From: JBFJWU01 sp041623475 [NCBI: bacterium] | GTDB taxonomy: Bacteria > J088 | NCBI GenBank assembly: GCA_041623475.1 | Contig: JBFJWU010000058.1 | Coordinates: 1-13,285 of the forward strand | Reading direction: 5' to 3' | Length of the DNA: 13,285 nt | Shown: piece by piece, positions 6,358 through 12,239 of the stretch | How positions within the stretch are numbered: the stretch's first letter is position 1 | Layout: the number at the start of each line of letters is the position of its first letter | Notes under the pieces: model-generated | What the model saw: only the letters and a program-made list of their open reading frames with translations | The model's database searches: none | What the model was told of the DNA's origin: nothing | Translations under genes and position numbers: made by a program

Positions 6358-6618
6358 TCAGGGATCCAGCGAACGCAGCCTGGAAATAATTTCCGCTTTT
6401 GCCGAATGGGGCAGGGCAACTGATGAGTCCGGGGCGAGCTCAGCCAGGCGCTTGTCGTAAATTTCCAGCGCAGCCTGAATGAATTGAAACTTATTGTTGG
6501 TCGCGGCGCACATCCTGCACACCAACATGTGGATTCCTAACGACAATCGCTGCCCGAACGTCAATGGGTGCTCCAGCGATTCCGACATCAAATGCGTTGC
6601 TTTCTCGCAGTTCAGCAT
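6358..6618 (-). CDS. Putative zinc-finger (HC2 type) anti-sigma factor
   Basis: An 86-residue protein starting MLNCEKATHLMSES. Cys4, His30, Cys34 and Cys37 form the C-x25-H-x3-C-x2-C pattern of the HC2/ZAS zinc finger of anti-sigma factors. There is no transmembrane segment, so it would be a soluble anti-sigma factor. The ATG lies inside the end of the ECF sigma gene (7-nt overlap), the standard sigma/anti-sigma arrangement with coupled expression. The expected role is to hold the sigma factor inactive by binding it through the zinc-finger domain, with release by redox change, zinc loss or a partner. The C-terminal half, beyond residue 45, is a helical, low-motif region. The signal cannot be deduced. 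Confidence 0.82.
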   Translation of the reverse strand: MLNCEKATHLMSESLEHPLTFGQRLSLGIHMLVCRMCAATNNKFQFIQAALEIYDKRLAELAPDSSVALPHSAKAEIISRLRSLDP

Positions 6619-7190
6619 GATTTCCCAGTCGGTTCAGTGTTAAACCAGTTTTTGTCCAGGCAGCTTCGCAATTTCATCCGAGCCCGGTACAGCAGGACAT
6701 ACAGGTTTGTCGAACTGACACCCAATTCCTGACAAACGGTATCGGTCTCGATTCCCTCCAGGCTTCGCCGCCGAAAGACAAGCTCCATTGTTTCTGGAAG
6801 CGCCTCCAGGCATCGTTCAAACACGGTCCAGAACTGGTCCTGCTCGAAATGTTCTTCCGGTGTGCCATACCAGTTCGACTGGGCGTGCGCCCAATGCCCG
6901 TTGTCGCGGAATTCTTCGCGTTCTGCAAGGTAGTCGAACAATTCCGGATCGTCTGCGGGGCGTTCCCGTTTCGTGCGCCGAAACACGTCAAACATCTTGT
7001 GCCGGAGGATGCCGATCAGCCAGGTGCGTCGTGACGACCGCCCGTCAAAACTTACGCGCGCTTTCCAGGCCGCCAGAAAGGTTTCCTGGACCAGGTCGGC
7101 TGCCAGTTCGCGATCGCGGACGTGCTTAATCGCGTATCGGAACAGTGCGTCCCCGTGGGACGAAACCCATTCGTCCGGAGAGTCCGTCAT
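6612..7190 (-). CDS. ECF-type RNA polymerase sigma-70 family sigma factor
   Basis: A 192-residue extracytoplasmic-function-type sigma factor with regions 2 and 4 only. Region 2 spans about residues 14-73: LFRYAIKHVRDRELAADLVQ, ETFLAAWKA, then RTWLIGILRHKMFDVFRRTKRE. A longer acidic linker (78-120) is followed by region 4 (about 124-182), where LPETMELVFRRR, GIETDTVCQELGVSSTNLYVLLYRARMKLR forms the helix-turn-helix for the -35 box. The sequence style resembles the Sig70_famx1 (TIGR02943) group, which I recall from memory only. It overlaps the zinc-finger anti-sigma gene by 7 nt and starts 49 nt downstream of the SDR gene on the same strand. No good Shine-Dalgarno precedes ATG 7190. The regulon is unknown. 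Confidence 0.93.
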   Translation of the reverse strand: MTDSPDEWVSSHGDALFRYAIKHVRDRELAADLVQETFLAAWKARVSFDGRSSRRTWLIGILRHKMFDVFRRTKRERPADDPELFDYLAEREEFRDNGHWAHAQSNWYGTPEEHFEQDQFWTVFERCLEALPETMELVFRRRSLEGIETDTVCQELGVSSTNLYVLLYRARMKLRSCLDKNWFNTEPTGKSC

Positions 7191-7239
7191 TGGTTGTCAA
7201 TTTCAGGGGAACCAGTCAAAGTGCCAGTGCGAAACCTGG

Positions 7240-7944
7240 TCACGAAAAGGGTCCCCGGACGGGGGACGGAAATCCGGCATTGGCCACCGCTCGCCACAAT
7301 GACGATGCCTCCAGTGTCTGGTTGATCGCCTGGCGGCTTGCCGCAATGTGCAGGATCGTCCCGGCCAGCGAGCGCAACGGTATCGGTCGCAGCCGGTTGG
7401 CGGCAGAGTTCGCCCCAATCGTTTCCAATAGTGACGTCATCCAGTACAACGGCGGTGGTGGCACATGCCCGCCACCGTGGAACGATGACGGCCGCAGGAT
7501 TGTCCAGTCGATTCCTGACTGGCGTACGATGCGTTCAGTCGTGGCTTTTGCTTTCAGGTACTGTCCCACCGGCTGTCCTGCACCTACAGATGACAGCAGG
7601 ACAAAGTGATCAATCTCGGAACCCGTTGCGGCTTCAAGCAACAGGGCTGTCGTATCGATATCGCTGGATTGGTATGTGTCTCCGGTCGCAAACCGTGTCC
7701 TGGTCGTGCCGATCAGTTGGACAATCGTAGTACAGTGCGAAATGGCGGTCCTGAGGACCTGGCTGTCCTGCAGGTCGCAGATACAGGCCTTCGGATGGCT
7801 CGCCCATGGATGTCCCAGTTCGGCCTGTCTGGGCCGTACGTGCGGAACGACGTCGGCACCTTTTTCGGCGGCCATCGAAATCAGTTCCTGGCCGGTGGCT
7901 CCGGTGGACCCGGCGACAAAAATTTTGCGGTTCTTGGGTGACAT
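7240..7944 (-). CDS. NAD(P)-binding atypical short-chain dehydrogenase (NmrA/epimerase-like)
   Basis: A 234-residue Rossmann-fold protein. The dinucleotide-binding motif GSTGATG is at 12-18 and follows KIFVA; a CDLQD acidic motif is near 56-60. SSVGAG (118-123) precedes Tyr129 and Lys133 in QYLKAK, the YxxxK pair. RPSSFHGGG (151-159) is the substrate-loop motif of the NAD(P)H-binding/NmrA-like extended or atypical SDR group. Activity may be oxidoreductase, epimerase-like or only redox sensing, since many relatives lack proven catalysis. The ATG (7944) has no Shine-Dalgarno and is only 9 nt from a perfect TATAAT on the minus strand, so the mRNA should be almost leaderless. It heads a possible operon with the ECF sigma factor (49-nt gap). 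Confidence 0.87.
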   Translation of the reverse strand: MSPKNRKIFVAGSTGATGQELISMAAEKGADVVPHVRPRQAELGHPWASHPKACICDLQDSQVLRTAISHCTTIVQLIGTTRTRFATGDTYQSSDIDTTALLLEAATGSEIDHFVLLSSVGAGQPVGQYLKAKATTERIVRQSGIDWTILRPSSFHGGGHVPPPPLYWMTSLLETIGANSAANRLRPIPLRSLAGTILHIAASRQAINQTLEASSLWRAVANAGFPSPVRGPFS

Positions 7945-7961
7945 CAGTCGTTGATTATACT
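7934..7961 (+). promoter_or_regulatory. Predicted promoter of the histidine kinase gene
   Basis: The -10 box TATACT (7956-7961) lies 16 bp from a weak -35 TTGGGT (7934-7939), which falls inside the start of the divergent SDR gene. The predicted transcription start is about 7968, giving a short leader with a G-rich GGGGGAAG ribosome site at 7972-7979. The -10 box shares four bases with the opposite-strand TATAAT at 7954-7959. Confidence 0.45.
7954..7959 (-). promoter_or_regulatory. Perfect -10 box (TATAAT) for the SDR gene
   Basis: On the minus strand TATAAT reads from 7959 down to 7954, 9 nt upstream of the SDR ATG (7944). A start 6-7 nt after the box would leave a leader of only 2-4 nt. No good -35 was found at 16-18 bp, so an activator or ECF-type input may be required. 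It overlaps the kinase -10 box on the other strand. Confidence 0.5.
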
Positions 7962-7988
7962 GTAGCCCGTTGGGGGAAGCGCACGGGC

Positions 7989-9425
7989 ATGGATACAGCC
8001 ACAGCTAAGTTACTGGTCGTTGACGACAGCCGGCTGGAGCGGGAGATGTTTTCGTCTGCGCTCGGTGAGCATGGTTTTGCCGTGGACTGTGTCGCCGACG
8101 GCGACGCTGCGCTGCGTTCAATCGAAAACCAGCGACCAGATCTGGTCCTGCTTGACCTGCAAATGCCCGGGATGGACGGCTTCCAGACCCTGGAACGTAT
8201 TCGCGGCAAATTCAACCATCTGCAATTGCCTGTCATTATCTTGACGGCTTCGGAGGACTCGGAATCAATCGTTCGTGCGCTTGAGTCCGGGGCAAACGAC
8301 TACGTCACCAAGGCCGCAGGGAACTCCGTAATGGTTGCCCGAGTCCGGTCGCAATTGGCAATCGCCGAGGCCGAAGGTGTCGTTCGGCAGTCCCAGTCTG
8401 AATTGACCGCGACAATGGATGCGGTCCAGGACCTGATTCTGGTTGTTGACAAGCAACGACAAATCAGGCGGTGCAATCTGGCCGTATCTGAATGCCTGGG
8501 GCTGACATTCGATCGGATCCTCGGCGAGCCAATCGATCGGTTTTTCCCGGACTTGCGACCACCAGATGCGGATGTCGGGTACGACGAGTTCGATTACGGA
8601 TTGGATGAGGTCGAATACGGCGTTGCAGCGTACTACGTCGATGACATCCACGGTGGCGCCTATGTCCTGGTCCTGCGGGACGTGACTGCCCAGCGGACCG
8701 CCGAGTACAGTTTGCGAGCTGCGCACGCCGGACTGGAACTGCGAGTCGCCGAACGTACAACGGATCTGCGGAAACTTGCGGCGCATCAGGAAGAGGTTCG
8801 TGAAACTGAACGACAGGCCATCGCACGCGAATTGCACGACGAGTTCGGCCAGATGTTGACTGCGATAAAGATCGATCTGGCCTGGTTGAAAAAGCAGGTT
8901 GCAAGCGTTGGCATCGAGGCCGATGAAACCGTCACTAACCTGATGATGCTGGTCGACGGGATGGTTTCACGTGTCCAGCAGATCGCAACTGATTTGCGTC
9001 CCAGTGTCCTCGATGAGTTGGGTGTCGTCGAGGCGGTCCGGTGGTTGATGACGACGTGGGAGGAGCGGGCCGGCCTGAAGGCCTCACTGATCGTTGACCC
9101 GCCGGAGTTGTCAACCAGTCGCCACGGCGCGATCACTGTTTTTCGAATTGTCCAGGAGTCTCTGACAAACGTCGTCCGTCACGCGAACGCGACACAGGTT
9201 GACGTCACGCTTGCCCGACTGGATACGGACCTGATGATTACCGTTATGGACGACGGAGTCGGACCGGATCAGGAACCGCCAGGTTTTGAGCCGGGGTTTG
9301 GAATTATCGGCATGCGCCAGCGCGCGGAAGCGGTTGGTGGCGCGTTTTCGATCGAGGCAGCATCAACGGGTGGTACAGTGGTTCGCGTGCAGATCCCAAT
9401 CGAATACGTGGACGCGGCAGTATGA
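7989..9425 (+). CDS. Soluble hybrid sensor histidine kinase: receiver-PAS-HisKA_3-HATPase
   Basis: A 478-residue protein from ATG 7989, chosen because LLVVDD of the receiver follows directly and a GGGGGAAG ribosome site precedes it; the frame is open further upstream but has no receiver sequence there. The receiver domain covers about 7-125 with Asp12, Asp13, phospho-acceptor Asp56 in LLDLQMPGMDG, and Lys108. A PAS domain covers about 138-235, then a coiled linker (240-270). The NarX/DegS-type HisKA_3 domain has His283 in RELHDEFGQ, and the HATPase has the N-box ESLTNVVRHAN (390-400), G1 DDGVG (421-425) and GFGIIGM. There is no membrane segment. A tail of Asp, Glu and Tyr at 191-219 in the PAS domain is unusual. 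It should phosphorylate the regulator whose ATG overlaps its stop. Confidence 0.93.
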   Translation: MDTATAKLLVVDDSRLEREMFSSALGEHGFAVDCVADGDAALRSIENQRPDLVLLDLQMPGMDGFQTLERIRGKFNHLQLPVIILTASEDSESIVRALESGANDYVTKAAGNSVMVARVRSQLAIAEAEGVVRQSQSELTATMDAVQDLILVVDKQRQIRRCNLAVSECLGLTFDRILGEPIDRFFPDLRPPDADVGYDEFDYGLDEVEYGVAAYYVDDIHGGAYVLVLRDVTAQRTAEYSLRAAHAGLELRVAERTTDLRKLAAHQEEVRETERQAIARELHDEFGQMLTAIKIDLAWLKKQVASVGIEADETVTNLMMLVDGMVSRVQQIATDLRPSVLDELGVVEAVRWLMTTWEERAGLKASLIVDPPELSTSRHGAITVFRIVQESLTNVVRHANATQVDVTLARLDTDLMITVMDDGVGPDQEPPGFEPGFGIIGMRQRAEAVGGAFSIEAASTGGTVVRVQIPIEYVDAAV

Positions 9426-10048
9426 AACGGATATTCCTGGCAGACGACCATGCGATCGTGCGTGGGGGGTTGGCGAGGCTGATTAATGACGCCTTCGACA
9501 TGGAAATCGTCGGCGAGACCGACCGCGGTATGGAGGCGCTGCGCCTGGCGCGCAGCGAGGCCTGGGATGCAATTGTCCTGGACATATCGCTGCCTGATTG
9601 CAACGGCATAGATGTCCTGAAGCAGTTACAGGAGTTTCGTCCCGATCTGCCCGTATTGATCCTCAGTATGTATCCCGAGGACCAGTATGCAGTCAGGGCC
9701 TTGAGAGCCGGAGCCATGGGTTACATGACCAAAAGCAGTGCTCCGGACCAGTTGATCCAGGCCCTGCGAATGATTACCGAAGGGCGGCGTTTTATTACGC
9801 CCGAAGTTGCCGAGCGGTTACTGCTGGACCGGGATCTGGAGGACGAACCGCACGGTAACTTGTCTGACAGGGAGTTTCAGGTCTTTATCCAGATTGCCCG
9901 TGGCAGTAAGCCTGGCGAAATCGCGCGATCCCTCAAACTCAGTTTGAGTACAGTCAACACCTATCGGCGCCGTGTCCTTGAAAAGCTTGGCGTCGACTCG
10001 AATGCCGAGATCATCCAGTACGCATTCCGTCACAATCTGGTCGACTGA
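9422..10048 (+). CDS. NarL/FixJ-family two-component response regulator
   Basis: A 208-residue regulator. The receiver domain (1-120) has Asp8 and Asp9, phospho-acceptor Asp54 in VLDISLPDCNG, Ser82 in LILSMYPEDQYA and Lys104 in YMTKSS. The LuxR-type helix-turn-helix covers about 146-206 and reads LSDREFQVFIQIARGSKPGEIARSLKLSLSTVNTYR in its key part. The first half of the HTH is slightly variant (FQVFIQIARG) but clearly LuxR/NarL. The ATG overlaps the kinase stop in ATGA, so the pair is translationally coupled and the proteins are cognate. Regulators of this type dimerise on phosphorylation and bind inverted repeats; the repeat at 10120-10136 in the next intergenic region is a candidate site. 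Its target could be the pilus operon that follows. Confidence 0.95.
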   Translation: MKRIFLADDHAIVRGGLARLINDAFDMEIVGETDRGMEALRLARSEAWDAIVLDISLPDCNGIDVLKQLQEFRPDLPVLILSMYPEDQYAVRALRAGAMGYMTKSSAPDQLIQALRMITEGRRFITPEVAERLLLDRDLEDEPHGNLSDREFQVFIQIARGSKPGEIARSLKLSLSTVNTYRRRVLEKLGVDSNAEIIQYAFRHNLVD

Positions 10049-10089
10049 TTCGCGCATCCTGAACCACGGCTTCGGTGCCAGGCCCGCCG

Positions 10090-10117
10090 TTGACCGTGTA
10101 CAAGGTTTCATTACAAT
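10090..10117 (+). promoter_or_regulatory. Near-consensus sigma-70 promoter of the pilus operon
   Basis: TTGACC (10090-10095) and TACAAT (10112-10117), each 5 of 6 to consensus, are separated by 16 bp. The predicted start is near 10124, making a leader of about 130 nt before the GTG at 10254. The region 10049-10253 has no convincing coding sequence. Confidence 0.6.
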
Positions 10118-10119
10118 GC

Positions 10120-10136
10120 GTCGCAGTTATTGCGAC
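10120..10136. promoter_or_regulatory. Inverted repeat at the predicted transcription start (candidate operator)
   Basis: GTCGCA (10120-10125) and TGCGAC (10131-10136) are exact inverted copies separated by 5 bp. The repeat begins 3 bp after the -10 box and covers the predicted start site, so a protein bound here would block initiation. Spacing and size would suit a NarL-type or other dimeric regulator. It could also fold as a small hairpin at the 5' end of the mRNA. Confidence 0.4.
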
Positions 10137-10216
10137 ATGAATTTCGTCGTTGGTGTGACGTACGAGCACGCCCTACAGTGACACAAACACCTGTTTTATT
10201 GCGCTAGAGTCTGGGT

Positions 10217-10236
10217 AGGAAGCCGAGAGGTTTCCT
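10217..10236 (+). promoter_or_regulatory. GNRA-capped hairpin in the pilW leader
   Basis: AGGAAGCC (10217-10224) pairs with GGTTTCCT (10229-10236), eight base pairs with one G-U wobble, closed by GAGA, a GNRA tetraloop. It ends 18 nt before the GTG start codon and just before the AGGGGGTGG ribosome site (10242-10250). It could protect the leader RNA or take part in regulated translation. No known riboswitch consensus is matched. Confidence 0.45.
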
Positions 10237-10253
10237 TTGCCAGGGGGTGGCGT

Positions 10254-11612
10254 GTGAGAGAAATATCGAAAAACAACAGGTTCGCGACTGGCCTGCAGAG
10301 TCCAGGCTTTACGCTCGTTGAACTGATGGTCAGCGTTGTCGCGTCATCTGTGCTGGTTGTCGGAGCTGCATCGTATGTTTCGTCAGTACTTCAGACAGCT
10401 GCTGACCAGAGTTCGGGATTTCAATTTCGAAGCGAAGTCGATACCGCATTAGAGCTGCTGCGTGCCGATGTCGAGAAAGCCGGTACCGGTATTCCTGATG
10501 ACCTGTTGGCGGCCAGCCCGCTGCAGATGTTCAGCCTGGACAACGAAATCACCTATATCGCGTCCAATTCGATCCGGGACGTAAACTCAACATCGGCATC
10601 GGACGAACTGCATCTGGGTGGTGCCGGCATGGACCAGAGCGAAACCAGTGCCAAATCCGGGCTGATTGTGGCCGCGGACCTTGCGGCCGGAGTCGTCACC
10701 GGCACTCGTGCTGATTTGCCTGGATCAGGCTACAACTACTACGCAACGGCACCGTCGATTGCTGATCCGGTGCCGCCGTCGCAGTTTGGCGGGCAGCAAA
10801 TCTATCATTTGTCGGTCCTGAATCCCGGTTTTGGCTGGCGCAGCGCGGCACCCGTACCAATTCAGGACATCGCTGACAATCCGCCAGGGGCATTGGACCT
10901 GTTTGTGAACAGTGGCTCGTTTACCAGCGAACCAATGACTGGCGACCAGTTTTTCTACCTTCGCCCCGTACGATTGGCGGACGGCACGCTCGATTCACCG
11001 GGGCATTTACAGGTGGCGCGGTGGTTCTGGCAAGCTGGCGCGGGCGGGCAGCCCGGGCAATTGGTTCGGCAACTGACGGCCGATCCCGACAATCCGCCTG
11101 CAGCGGGCGATGCAAATATCCAGGTGGTACTGGACCAGGTTGTCGACTTTCAGGTTGCGTTTCTTGTCTGGACCTGCGGTTCGCCGAATCCGGTCTGGAT
11201 TGATCATCTTCTGGACCACAATGCAGGCACCGGGCATTTCAGCTCGGCATCCTGTTATAACCCCGGCAGCAACGCACCATCGGTTGCAGATCGCGTCATG
11301 GCGATGCGTGAACGGCTGATGGCCATTCGGGTATCGATGTTGCTTCGCGAAGAACTGCCGCGCGCCACGAGCGCCGCGGACAGCGTGTTCCAGCAGGGAA
11401 CTCCGGGCCAGGTGATCCTGGAGGATCGGACGCTGAGTGGCCTGGACACCGACTACCGGTATTTCCATGTCCGTCGCGTTTTCGATCCGGTTAATCTTCG
11501 AATCAAGACGCCAATGGTCGCAACCGAAACGTTCCCGCCCGTCCGCGACGTATTCACAGACAATGCGATGCGCACCCCGTCCGGCTTCTGGTCGGGGCGG
11601 AGGAGCAGCTGA
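10254..11612 (+). CDS. pilW: Type IV pilus minor pilin, PilW-like
   Basis: A 452-residue minor pilin with a GTG start and a purine-rich ribosome site just upstream. The prepilin leader ends SPG, and the processing motif G-FTLVE is intact: cleavage after Gly18 by PilD exposes Phe19, with Glu at +5 (residue 23) for alignment in the pilus. The 18-residue leader is longer than usual, and no in-frame start nearer the motif exists. A hydrophobic helix (19-45) is followed by a large periplasmic globular domain, about 400 residues, in which VVLDQVVDFQVAFLVW near 286-301 resembles the PilW C-terminal core. PilW acts with PilX, PilV, FimU and PilY1 to prime pilus assembly and carry the adhesin. It starts the three-gene cluster; pilX follows after 3 nt. 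Confidence 0.86.
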   Translation: MREISKNNRFATGLQSPGFTLVELMVSVVASSVLVVGAASYVSSVLQTAADQSSGFQFRSEVDTALELLRADVEKAGTGIPDDLLAASPLQMFSLDNEITYIASNSIRDVNSTSASDELHLGGAGMDQSETSAKSGLIVAADLAAGVVTGTRADLPGSGYNYYATAPSIADPVPPSQFGGQQIYHLSVLNPGFGWRSAAPVPIQDIADNPPGALDLFVNSGSFTSEPMTGDQFFYLRPVRLADGTLDSPGHLQVARWFWQAGAGGQPGQLVRQLTADPDNPPAAGDANIQVVLDQVVDFQVAFLVWTCGSPNPVWIDHLLDHNAGTGHFSSASCYNPGSNAPSVADRVMAMRERLMAIRVSMLLREELPRATSAADSVFQQGTPGQVILEDRTLSGLDTDYRYFHVRRVFDPVNLRIKTPMVATETFPPVRDVFTDNAMRTPSGFWSGRRSS

Positions 11613-11615
11613 CCG

Positions 11616-12239
11616 ATGAGGGCAAACAACTACCAGAAAAACCAGTCCGGTGCGGTTATGATTTCCGTGGTTCTCAGCCTGTTGTTGCTGGCCGGAATCA
11701 TTTCGGCAATGCAATCACTCGCCCGCACAGCCGGGCAAAAAGCAGGTTCAGAACAAAATCGGGGCAACCTTCGGGCGTTTGCTGATGGGGCGATCAGCCT
11801 CTGTCCGCAGGTGCTGGATATTATCCTTGGTGTTGGCGATTATGCGTCGCTCAGCCTGGCCAGCCAGGTCAGTCCTGATGGGGGCCTGACATTCGAATGG
11901 ATTGACACGGACGCCGAAGCCGAGATTACAGATAACATCCTGCCGGGCGCATCGACGGCAAGCCGCAGTTGGTGGACGGCCGATTTCGCGGCAGGTGGAG
12001 GACGTTCAGCTGATTTCCGTTTATCCAACGGTGTCTTCAGCGCCGAAATCGATGTCGACTTTATGGTTCGTGAGGAAGACAACCGTAATTCCGGCAATGT
12101 TGTCGAATTTGGTGATCGATTGAACGGCAAGGCTCTGGGGGATGTCGGGCAGATCTACGGTGTAATGCGTTGCCAGGTCCTGGCCCAGGTCCTGACCGGG
12201 CAGCGGGCAATGGCGACCGCCCTGATCAGGAAAATGTGA
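11616..12239 (+). CDS. pilX: Type IV pilus minor pilin, PilX-like
   Basis: A 207-residue protein with a short basic N-terminus, then QSGAVMISVVLSLLLLAG (10-27), the PilX_N-type prepilin segment: cleavage is expected after Gly12. The usual +5 glutamate is Ser17, as can occur in PilX-like subunits, so it probably enters the priming complex through partner contacts. The remainder is a periplasmic domain ending RCQVLAQVLTGQRAMATALIRKM. AGGAG at 11601-11605 and ATG 11616, 3 nt after pilW, show cotranscription, and its stop codon overlaps the pilY1 start in TGATG. The identification rests on the N-terminal segment and the gene order more than on the variable C-terminal domain. Confidence 0.78.
   Translation: MRANNYQKNQSGAVMISVVLSLLLLAGIISAMQSLARTAGQKAGSEQNRGNLRAFADGAISLCPQVLDIILGVGDYASLSLASQVSPDGGLTFEWIDTDAEAEITDNILPGASTASRSWWTADFAAGGGRSADFRLSNGVFSAEIDVDFMVREEDNRNSGNVVEFGDRLNGKALGDVGQIYGVMRCQVLAQVLTGQRAMATALIRKM

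Noticed and set aside
7207-7235. ECF-type -35 GGAACC at 7208-7213 on the plus strand, and a TGGCAC sigma-54-like half-site on the minus strand upstream of the ECF gene.
   Set aside because: The GGAACC points away from the sigma gene and has no matching -10 motif at proper spacing, and the sigma-54 half-site lacks the GC element at the right distance.
7806-7988. A longer kinase protein starting at 7806.
   Set aside because: The extra 61 residues are Arg/Trp-rich, overlap the divergent SDR gene and contain nothing resembling a receiver domain, and ATG 7989 has its own promoter and ribosome site.
10170-10253. Possible c-di-GMP-I (GEMM) riboswitch in the pilW leader, because of the pilus context and a GGTAG/GCCG/GGTT-like stretch.
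   Set aside because: The conserved GACGCAAAGCC and the CACAGGGCAAACC segments are absent, and the one clear stem (10217-10236) does not fit the GEMM layout.
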